A stretch of 64,000 nt of DNA, from positions 4,215,080 to 4,279,079 of the forward strand of contig CM022668.1 in NCBI GenBank assembly GCA_012295275.1. The letters are read 5' to 3'. Source of the DNA: Chrysomallon squamiferum. Lineage: Eukaryota > Mollusca > Gastropoda > Neomphalida > Peltospiridae. The notes below the pieces were generated by a model. It had not been told where the DNA came from and made no database searches. It saw only the letters and a list, made by a program, of their open reading frames with translations. The translations under genes were made by a program, and so were the position numbers. Positions 12,361 through 21,827 of the stretch are shown piece by piece (the stretch's first letter is position 1; each line of letters begins with the position of its first letter).

Positions 12361-12909
12361 CTGTAAACAAACATCAGTGTTACCATTTAGTATATTTTTC
12401 TTTCCTAGTGAGTGACTGGGGAAAATATCTGACTATATCAGAAATGATCTAAATAGACATCAATTACTAGTTTTCGTTATAGTTTATATCCAACCATACA
12501 CCAAACCTTGGTAGTTTATTGACTAAATTAATTTTGTTTATCAAATACTGGCCTGTTTTTTCTTATTGTTATTACCATAAATAATCAAGTTACTTCCTAA
12601 TATACTATTTGATTATACATAATTAGTCTGAGTAATAGCTGCTGCCATTTCCCTTTTTATTTATTAGTAATGTTGAAATTGTTGAAGGCATAATAAATAA
12701 TGGAAAAGTTGAAACAACTGATAGAAGTAAAATGATAAGTTACAAAATGGAAATCCTTGAGAATAAATTACAGAAACATTGATGTTATCTGATCGTTTTT
12801 AGGAAAGTTTCTCCATTAATTTATTTTGAAGATAAAGTTACAATTCAAATTAAGTTGTTAGTTTTCTGATTCTTCAGTCATTTAAGAAGGTTTAGAGGTG
12901 TTTTTTTAC

Positions 12910-13083
12910 CAGGTACTGAAGGAGGACTTTGTGTTGGTTGAGGATTCTCTGGTGCAACCCTTCCTGTTGTCCTACCAGGCTCTCTTGGCTGACTGGGATA
13001 GTTTACTTCCATATTTTGATTTGGCATGTGTACTATTTCTTCACATTGATGAGCAGTTTCAATCACAGTTGACAGATCCACAT
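12910..13083 (-). CDS. Linker-repeat exon 8 of 14
   Basis: CEEIVH version. The poly(A) run after the donor is only about seven bases here, against 17 or more in sister copies. Confidence 0.7.
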
Positions 13084-13672
13084 CTGTAAACAAACATCAG
13101 TGTTACCATTTAGTATATTTTTTGTTTCCTGGTGAGTGACTGGGCAATATATCTGACAATATCAGCATATGAACTAAATAGACAGCAATCACTAATTTTC
13201 ATTATAATTTATATCCATCCATACCCCAAATCTGCGTAGTTTATTGGCTAAATTAATTTTCTTTATCAAATACAGATCTGTTTGTTGCTTTTCTTATGAC
13301 GATAAATAATCAAGTTACTTCCTAATATAGTATTTGATTATACATAATTAGCCTGAGTAATAGCTGCTGCCATTTCCCTTTTTATTTATTAGTAATGTTG
13401 AAACTGTTGAAGGCATAATAAATAATGGAAAAGTTGAAACAATTGATAGAACTAATAAGATCGGTTAAAAGATGGAAATCCTTGAGAATAAATTATAGAA
13501 ACACTAATCTAATCTGATCATTTACAGGAATATTATTACATTGCTTTTCTTTTCCTTTTTTTTTTTTTTTTTTTTTCTTTATCCAAAATAAAAATTTACA
13601 ATACAAATTAAGGTATCAGTTCTCTGATTGTTGGGTCATTTAAGGTTTTGGGGGTTTTGGTTCTTTATTTAC

Positions 13673-13846
13673 CTGTTTCTGAAGGAAGACTTTGTGTTGG
13701 TTGTGGATTCTGTAGTACAACCCTTGCTGTTGTCCTACCAGGCTCTGTTGGCTGACTGGGATTCTCTACTTCAGTATTTTGATTTGGCATGTGTACTTGT
13801 TCTTCACATTGATGAGCAGTTTCAATCACAGTTGACAGATCCACAT
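13673..13846 (-). CDS. Linker-repeat exon 7 of 14
   Basis: CEEQVH version with VVLQN and an SETG ending. Phase 1-1 with intact splice sites. Confidence 0.7.
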
Positions 13847-14402
13847 CTGTAAACAAACATCAGTGTTACCATTTAGTATATTTTTTGTTTCCTGGTGAGT
13901 GACTGGGCAATATATCTGACAATATCAGCATATGAACTAAATAGACAGCAATCACTAATTTTCATTATAATTTTTATCCAACCATACACCAAATCTTGGT
14001 ACTTTATTGACTAAATTAATTTCGTTTAACAAATACTGGTCTGTTTGTTGTTATTGTTATTACCATAAATAATCAAGTTACTTCCTAATATAGTATTTGA
14101 TTATACATAATTAGCCTGAGTAACAGCTGCTGTCATTATCCTTTTTATTTATTAGTAATGTTGAAATTGTTGAAGGCATAATAAATAATTGAAAAGTTGA
14201 AACAACTGATAGAAGTAAAATGATAAGTTACAAAATGGAAATCCTTGAGAATAAATTACAGAAACATTGATGTTATCTGATCGTTTTTAGGAAAGTTTCT
14301 ATATTAATTTATTTTCGAGATAAAGTTACAATACAAATTAAGTTATCAGTTTTATGTTTCCTCCGTCATTTAAGAAGGTTTGGGGTTGTTTTTTTTGTTT
14401 AC

Positions 14403-14576
14403 CTGGTTCTGAAGGAGGACTTTGTGTTGGTTGAAGATTCTGTGGTGCAACCCTTGCTGTTCTCCTACCAGGTTCTGTTGGCTGACTGGGATAGTCTACT
14501 TCCATCTTTTTTTTTGGCATGTTTACTTCTTGTTCACACTGATGAGCAGTTTCAATCAGAGTTGACGGATCCACAT
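14403..14576 (-). CDS. Linker-repeat exon 6 of 14
   Basis: Most divergent version, with DVDPSTLIETAHQ and MPKKKMEVDYPSQP. It shares the PKKKM form with the exon at 17615. Confidence 0.7.
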
Positions 14577-15144
14577 CTGTAAACAAACATCAGTGTTACC
14601 ATTTAGTATATTTTTGTTTCCTAGTGAGTGACTGGAGAGAATATCTGACAATATCAGCATATGAAATAAATAGACAGCATTCACTAATTTTCATAATAAT
14701 TCATATCCAACCATACACCAAATATTGCCAGTTTACTGACTAAATTAATTTTGTTTATCAAATACTCTTCTGTTTGTTGTTATTGTTATTACCATAAATA
14801 ATCAAGTTACTTCCTAATATAGAATTTGATTAAAAATAATTAGCCTGAGTAATAGCTGCTGTCATTTTCCTTTTTATTTATTAGTAATGTTGAAATTGCT
14901 GAAGGCATAATAAATAATGGAAAAGTTGAAATAATTGATAGAAGTAAAATGATAAGTTACAAAATGGAAATCCTTGAGAATAAATTACAGAAACATTGAT
15001 GTTATCTGATCGTTTTTAGGAAAGTTTCTCCATTAATTTATTTTGAAGATAAAGTTACAATTCAAATTAAGTTGTTAGTTTTCTGATTCTTCAGTCATTT
15101 AAGAAGGTTTAGAGGTGTTTTTTTTTTTTTTTTTTTTTTTTTAC

Positions 15145-15318
15145 CAGGTACTGAAGGAGGACTTTGTGTTGGTTGAGGATTCTCTGGTGCAACCCTTCCT
15201 GTTGTCCTACCAGGCTCTCTTGGCTGACTGGGATAGTTTACTTCCATATTTTGATTTGGCATGTGTACTATTTCTTCACATTGATGAGCAGTTTCAATCA
15301 CAGTTGACAGATCCACAT
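15145..15318 (-). CDS. Linker-repeat exon 5 of 14
   Basis: CEEIVH version. The longest poly(A) run of the array, about 24 bases, follows the donor. Confidence 0.65.
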
Positions 15319-15900
15319 CTGTAAACAAACATCAGTGTTACCATTTAGTATATTTTTTGTTTCCTGGTGAGTGACTGGGCAATATATCTGACAATATCAG
15401 CATATGAACTAAATAGACAGCAATCACTAATTTTCATTATAATTTTTATCCAACCAAACACCAAATCTTGGTACTTTATTGACTAAATTAATTTCGTTTA
15501 TCAAATACTGGTCTGTTTGTTGTTATTGTTATTACCATAAATAATCAAGTTACTTCCTAATATAGTATTTGATTATACATAATTAGCCTGAGTAACAGCT
15601 GCTGTCATTATCCTTTTTATTTATTAGTAATGTTGAAATTGTTGAAGGCATAATAAATAATAGAAGAGTTGAAACAATTGATAAAACTAATAAGATTAGT
15701 TAAAATATTGAAATCCTTCAGAATAACTTATAGAAACACTAATGTAATCTAATCATTTACAGGAATATTATTACACGGCTTTTTTTAATTTTTTTTAATT
15801 TTTATTTTTGAAAAATAAACTTATAGTACACATTAAGTTATTAGTTTTATGATTGTTGGGTCATTTAAGAAGGTTTTAGGGGTTTTGGTTTTTTATTTAC

Positions 15901-16074
15901 CTGGTTCTGAAGGAAGACTTTGTGTTGGTTGAGGATTCTGTGGTACAACCCTTGCTGTTGTCTTACCAGGCTCTGTTGGCTGACTGGGATTTTCTACTTC
16001 AGTATTTTGATTTGGCATGTGTACTTGTTGTTCAGACTGATGAGCAGTTTCAATCAGAGTTGACAGATCCACAT
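15901..16074 (-). CDS. Linker-repeat exon 4 of 14
   Basis: The only copy in which the conserved Cys of HQCE is replaced by Ser (AHQSEQQVH). Splice sites are intact. Confidence 0.7.
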
Positions 16075-16653
16075 CTGTAAACAACCATCATGTTACCATT
16101 CAGTATATTTTTCTTTCCTAGTGAGTGACTGGGGAAAATATCTGACAGTATCATCATATGAACTAAATAGTCAGCAATCACTAATTTTTATTATAATTTA
16201 TATCCATCCATACCCCAAATCTGCGTAGTTTATTGGCTAAATTAATTTTCTTTATCAAATACAGATCTGTTTGTTGCTTTTCTTATTACGATAAATAATC
16301 AAGTTACTTCCTAATATAGTATTTGATTACACATAATTAGCCTGAGTAATAGCTGCTGCCATTTCCCTTTTTATTTATTAGTAATGTTGAAATTGTTGAA
16401 GGCATAATAAATAACAGAAAAGTTGAAACAATTGATAGAACTAATAAGATAGATTAAAAGAAGAAAATCCTTGAGAATAAATTGTAGAAACGCTAATGTA
16501 ATCTGCTCATTTACAGGAATATTATTACATTGCTTTTCGTTTCTTTCTTTTTTTTTTTTTTTTCTTTTTCCAAAATAAAAATTTACAATACAAATTAAGG
16601 TATCAGTTCTCTGACATTTAAGAAGGTTTTGGGGGTTTGGGTTTTTTATTTAC

Positions 16654-16827
16654 CTGGTTCTGAAGGAAGACTTTGTGTTGGTTGAGAATTCTGTGGTGCA
16701 ACCCTTGCTGTTGTCCTACCAGGCTCTGTTGGCTGACTGGGATAGTCTACTTCCATATTTTGATTTGGCATGTGTACTTGTTGTTCACACTGATGAGCAG
16801 TTTCAATCACAGTTGACAGATCCACAT
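16654..16827 (-). CDS. Linker-repeat exon 3 of 14
   Basis: CEQQVHMPNQNMEVDYPSQP version, close to the 56.6 kb linker unit in its HQCEQQ core. Confidence 0.7.
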
Positions 16828-17614
16828 CTGTAAACAAACATCAGTGTTACCATTTAGTATATTTTTTGTTTCCTGGTGAGTGACTGGGCAATATATCTGA
16901 CAATATCAGCATATGAACTAAATAGACAGCAATCACTAAATTTCATAATAATTTATATCCAACCATACAGCAAATATTGCCAGTTTACTGACTAAATTAA
17001 TTTTGTTTATCAAATGCTCTTCTGTTTGTTGTTATTCTTATTACCATAAATAATCAAGTTACTTCCTAATATAGTATTTGATTAAAAATAATTAGCCTGA
17101 GTAATAGCTGCTGTCATTTTCCTTTTTATTTATTAGTAATGTTGAAATTGTTGAAGGCATAATAAATAATAGAAAAGTTGAAACAATTGATAAAACGAAT
17201 AAGATTAGTTAAAATATGGAAATCCTTGAGAATAAATTATAGAAACACTAATATAATCTAATCATTTAGAGGAATATTATTTTACTGCTTTTTTCTTTTT
17301 TGTTTCTCTTTTTTGTGAAAATAAATATTTACAATACAAATTAAGTTATTAGATTTATGATACTTGGGTCATTTAAGAAGGTTTTAGGGGTTTCGGATTT
17401 TTATTTACCTGGATCGGTTAAAAGATGGAACTCCTTGAGAATAAATTATAGAAACACTAATGTAATGTGATCATTTACAGGAATATTATAACATTACTTT
17501 TTTTTTTTTTTTTTTCTTTGTCCAAAATAAAAATTCAGAATACAAATTAAGGTATCAGTTCTCTGATTATTGCGTCATTTAAAAAGGTTTTGGGGATTTG
17601 GGTTTTTTGTTTAC

Positions 17615-17788
17615 CTGGTTCTGAAGGAGGACTTTGTGTTGGTTGAAGATTCTGTGGTGCAACCTTTGCTGTTGTCCTACCAGGCTCTGTTGGCTGACTG
17701 GGATAGTCTACTTTCATCTTTTTTTTTGGCATGTGTACTTGTTGTTCACACTGATGAGCAGTTTCAATCACAGTTGACAGATCCACAT
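17615..17788 (-). CDS. Linker-repeat exon 2 of 14
   Basis: PKKKM version. Just downstream, at about 17.38-17.42 kb, a stub resembling only the donor side of another unit runs straight into intron sequence, a scar of a deleted unit. Confidence 0.7.
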
Positions 17789-18346
17789 CTGTAAACAAAC
17801 ATCAGTGTTACCATTTAGTATATTTTTGTTTCCTAGTGAGTGACTGGAGAGAATATCTGACAATATCAGCATATGAAATAAATAGACAGCATTCACTAAT
17901 TTTCATAATAATTTATATCCAACCATACACCAAATATTGCCAGTTTACTGACTAAATTAATTTTGTTTATCAAATACTCTTCTGTTTGTTGTTATTGTTA
18001 TTACCATAAATAATCAAGTTACTTCCTAATATAGAATTTGATTAAAAATAATTAGTCTGAGTAATAGCTGCTGTCATTTCCCTTTTTATTTATTAGTAAT
18101 GTTGAAATTGTTGAAGGCATAATAAATAATAGAAAAGTTGAAATAATTGATAGAAGTAAAATGATAAGTTACAAAATGGAAATCCTTGAGAATAAATTAC
18201 AGAAACATTGATGTTATCTGATCGTTTTCAGGAAAGTTTCTACATTAATTTATTTTCAAGATAAAGTTAGAATACAAATTAAGTTATCAGTTCTCTGATT
18301 GTCGGGTCATTTAAGAAGGTTTTGGGTATTTTGGTTTTTTATTTAC

Positions 18347-18520
18347 CTGGTTCTGAAGGAAGACTTTGTGTTGGTTGAGGATTCTGTGGTGCAACCCTTG
18401 CTGTTGTCCTACCAGGCTCTGTTGGCTGACTGGGATTCTCTACTTCCATATTTTGATTTGGCATGTGTATTTGTTGTTCACATTGATGAGCAGTTTCCAT
18501 CACAGTTGACAGATCCACAT
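18347..18520 (-). CDS. Linker-repeat exon 1 of 14 (first in transcription order)
   Basis: CEQQIHMPNQNMEVENPSQP version with VMETAHQ. No DED exon was found between this exon and the 5' exon near 19.13 kb, and no start codon in frame is evident. Copy A therefore lacks a visible protein start. Confidence 0.65.
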
Positions 18521-19129
18521 CTGTAAACAAACATCAGTGTACCATTTAGTATATTTTTCCTTCCTAGTGAGTGACTGGAGGAAATATTTGACAATATCAG
18601 CATATGAACTAAACAGACAGCAGTCATTAATTTTCATTACAATTTGTATCCAACCATATACCAAACCTTGGTAATTTACGGACTAAATGTTGTTTATCGA
18701 GTACTGGACTATTTTTTGTTGTTGTTGTTCTTGTTATTACCATCAATAATCAAATATTCCTTACAGATATGGGAAGGTACTTGTTAAAACCGACCAATAA
18801 AAAGCAACTAATGAATAATTAATTATATTTAAAAATATGTTTTGGGAAAAGTAACTATTAATGAAGTACGTATGTTATTTATGAATAATCAAAAGAGAAA
18901 ACTTAAGTTCAAACTCATTGACTGCTGAGATAGTTTAACGTTTAAGTTAAAGTTTTAAAAACGTCGGAAATAACAATTTCATTTCGTTTCGTATTTGTTC
19001 CATGACCGACTCATTAAAATCAAAACAACCTAACACTGTCACAATGTTAATAACATTAACACGTTGTTTTAAGACAATAACTGATTGTTTTTAGACAATA
19101 ATTGATTCTTTTAAACTACGTTACGCGTT

Positions 19130-19240
19130 TACCTACCAGTCCACAGCCAGTACAAGCTTAAATATTCTATCCTTCAGTGGAATTATATTTATAATTTGAT
19201 CAGCACAGTCCCTTCCACGACTTTCCAAAAAGGGATTTTC
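19130..19240 (-). promoter_or_regulatory. Caspase-type 5' noncoding exon and proximal promoter (copy A)
   Basis: The minus-strand sequence ends in the donor GGTAG|GTAAACGCG after a conserved tract (GGCTGTGGACTG). The same tract and donor precede the DED exon of copy C at 58221. Copies recur at about 25.0, 28.57, 30.93, 39.66 and 40.73 kb. No ATG compatible with a phase-1 junction to the first linker exon is seen. Promoter function is inferred from position only. Confidence 0.45.
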
Positions 19241-19829
19241 CCTTGCTTAAATCCGTGTTCGTTTGTAATGTCAAGATACCTGGCAGCCAAAACCGGTTGC
19301 TGATGATTGTGTGGGCTAAAACCAGAAAACATACAGAATGACGCTGTCACTTGAAAATGTACGTTTCAGACTGTGAGAAATAAAAACCGGTTTGCAACAA
19401 TCGAACAGCACCGTAGCTTAGCGAAAGCATGCGCAGTTCGTGGCGAGTAACTGGTGATGGTACTGTTAGCTAACGGGTTTATTTGTACTGAATACGGATC
19501 ATTAACGAAAATAAAAATAAAAATGTATGGGTTTTTTTTTGTTTTTGTTTTTTGTGTGGGTATGATGGTTGTCTGTTCTATTAGCGACTCATATCAGTTG
19601 TAGGTTACTGATTAGACAAACTAGTTAGGAAAAATTCTAAATAAAAGTAAAGGTTTTCCCCGAATTCCTTATAGAACAAATAAAACCACTGAAGAAAAAA
19701 AAAACCAGTTCAAATTTCAATATTTTCTTTAAAGAAGAAGAAGAAGAAGAAGCACAAAACATATAAAACCAAATCAACGTTTATCACCTCGTTTCACAGT
19801 TCAGGAAAATCGACCGCCAAACATCGACC

Positions 19830-19977
19830 TCCGAGGAACAAGTTTAAATAAATTTTAATACCTCAGATATGTTTGTTTGCTTTTTCTTCTTTCCTTTGAC
19901 AATAAAGATAACATTTCACAGCGTGTTGTTCCGCCATTAATGTTGCTACGAAGATATTTACAAAACGATATATGCAG
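19830..19977 (+). other. Candidate 5' noncoding exon of the secreted-peptide gene
   Basis: The conserved block contains 'gcgtgttgttccgccatta' and ends ATATATGCAG|GTAAGAATT, a good donor. It is repeated at about 26.86-27.00 and 41.79-41.94 kb. It faces away from the caspase-type 5' exon at 19.13 kb, so the 0.6-0.7 kb between them may be a shared divergent promoter. The exon start is not defined. Confidence 0.4.
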
Positions 19978-20130
19978 GTAAGAATTTTAATATTAATCGC
20001 TAATGATAACATAAATGTTAATATTTTAGTTTATTTTTTTCTTAAAGAAAATACTGAAATGTAAACTGTTTTTTTTCTTTTCGTTTTTTCTCATTACTAT
20101 ATGTTCCACGAGGACTATTAAAAATTAGAT

Positions 20131-20166
20131 GATGATGACCATGATGATGATGATGATGATCATGAT

Positions 20167-20208
<42 letters not shown>

Positions 20209-20260
20209 GATAACGGTAATGATAATAATAATGATAATGATCATAATAGTAATAATAAAA
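20131..20260. repeat. GAT/AAT trinucleotide microsatellite
   Basis: Runs of gatgat and aataat produce long artificial Met/Ile and Tyr/His frames. A shorter version occurs at 27.16-27.24 kb. Confidence 0.9.
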
Positions 20261-20322
20261 CACACTTTTCATTTTTTTCCCCTCCCCAGTATATGTTTTT
20301 ATTGTTTTATTTTAGAAAAGTG

Positions 20323-21827
20323 ATGGATGCCATATTTCTGCCTGTGTTTTTATTTCTTTTGTTGACCGAAGCTGGTGAGTATTTTCTTTGTGTATATTTT
20401 ATTAACATTATTTATGTTATTTATTTAATTTTTTCTTTGGTTAGTTGGATAGTTGGTTATTCCTTATATTATTTATTTATTTGTTTGCGTTCTTGTTTGT
20501 TTAATATTTATTATATTGTATTTATTTGTATTGTTATTTATTTATTTTTTTATTTATTTTTATTTATATATATATATGTTTGTTTTCTGGGTTTTTTTTT
20601 CTTTTTTACTATTACAAACTTGGATCCGAAGTGGTAATTCTTTCTCTTCTTTTTGAACAATAAAAACTTTATGATTTATATTCTGTTTATAAATAAACAG
20701 CAGTACAGAAACATATGCTTAACATTTTGTCATAATCACCGACATCACTATTTTCATCACTGAAGATGTTTTTTTTTACGTTCTGCATAATCATAAATTA
20801 TATTTGTTGCATTTTTTCTTCTATTTTTAAATACTTATAGTGATTATTATCATTTATTGTTTACTTTCTTTTTTTATTATTTAATTTGTATTTTGTTCCG
20901 AGCAACTGCACGAACCAAAAATAAAAATTTAGAACATTTTAAAGATGTAATAAATAATAAAATGTTGTGTTTACAAAATGCAAATGCTGAAATTTTCAAA
21001 ATCATAATGATAAAATCTGAATTCTAATCAAACTGACCTCTCAGCACAGCAAAGTTAACTCCGACACCAAAAGGGAGGTAACCCAACTGTGATAAACACA
21101 ACACGCTTAAAATAAACGCGGCCGAATCATGTAGATAAAGGACTAAAATCTCCGATCTGTCGGTGAATTTGTCTGGATTTTTTAAAGAGATACCACAATA
21201 TCTTCGACAAGCCGTCACCAGGGTTTCAGTTCTTCAGTGAAGGTTACATTCACGATGTTAACATGTTTTGGAATGATGGGGCACCATTTTTACCTAACCT
21301 AGTTGAACAAATAACAGAATTTTATTTCTTTTCTTTTCTTTTCTTGGGCTGCGACTCTATTTAAAACCAAAACCAAAAAAAAACACAGCAATGATAACAA
21401 AAATACTGAGTTAACAACAATGTGGGTGATTTTTATATATTTCCATGAGAAAATACTTGTCACTAACTAAGAAAGGGAAAATGTTAATTCTGCTTCCTTG
21501 TACAAAAAGAATCTAAAATTATACATTTTTTTTAATTCTTATAGTGAGTTTTTTTTTTACGAATTACAAAATTAGTCGAAAGAAAAATTACATTCTGATC
21601 AAATTTTATTATGAATTTATTAACTTAAGTAAATCATCACCAGTATATACGTTATTTTTATTACATTTATCTATTTGTTTATTTCTGTTTAACCTTGTTT
21701 TTTTTTTTTTGTTTTTTTTTTTATGTACTTAATAAACTGATTGTTTTGTTTTTTAGATACTGTGTACACGTTATCAAAGGAAACACTATTAAAGAAACAC
21801 TTTAAGAGAGAAACAGTTGCTGTTTAA
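20323..21827 (+). CDS. Candidate 40-residue secreted peptide, two exons
   Basis: Exon 1 follows a TTTTAG acceptor, starts at ATG 20323 and encodes MDAIFLPVFLFLLLTEA. This is a hydrophobic stretch that reads as a signal peptide, ending in donor GCTG|GTGAGT (20374). Exon 2 (21757-21827) follows TTTTTTAG and encodes DTVYTLSKETLLKK, then HFKRETVAV and a TAA. The two exon lengths join in frame (123 bases with stop). The mature part would be about 23 residues with Lys-Lys and Lys-Arg pairs, possible processing sites. The family is unrecognised. Alternatively, the first exon may be the leader of a larger gene and the second a chance frame. Damaged copies elsewhere in the window argue that the unit is duplicated; they do not show that it is expressed. 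Confidence 0.35.

Larger units (their letters stand above)
8440..18520 (-). repeat. Tandem array of 14 linker-repeat exons
   Basis: The array has fourteen repeat units of about 0.7-0.9 kb. Each holds one exon of 174 bases (58 codons) flanked by an AG acceptor and a GTAA donor, plus strongly conserved intron sequence. Every exon begins and ends in phase 1, so any number can be joined in frame. If all were used they would encode about 812 residues. The encoded unit starts DVDLSTVIETAHQCE and continues with a Pro/Gln/Thr/Glu-rich part ending SEPG. The same unit, nearly doubled, forms the linker after the DEDs in the large exon at 56625-57562. The array is therefore an expansion of a caspase linker exon. 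The units at 9.2-13.1 kb form nearly identical dimers with a period of about 1.49 kb. Confidence 0.9.

Noticed and set aside
8440-18520. The regular array as a CRISPR-like or satellite array
   Set aside because: Repeat units are 0.7-0.9 kb with conserved splice sites and open frames, in a eukaryotic context.
11407-18526. Plus-strand frames opposite the linker exons (QVLKEDFVLVEDS...)
   Set aside because: They are antisense shadows. Splice sites, phase and homology to the DED-linked linker are on the minus strand.
20042-20323. Poly-Tyr/His/Met/Ile frames over GAT/AAT repeats; poly-Asn and poly-Leu frames at 49.5 and 58.7 kb
   Set aside because: Low-complexity trinucleotide repeats, not genes.
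20293-20656. Hydrophobic plus-strand frames of 114 and 67 codons
   Set aside because: They read through the donor of the signal-peptide exon into T-rich intron. Only the first 52 bases from the ATG at 20323 are supported as coding.
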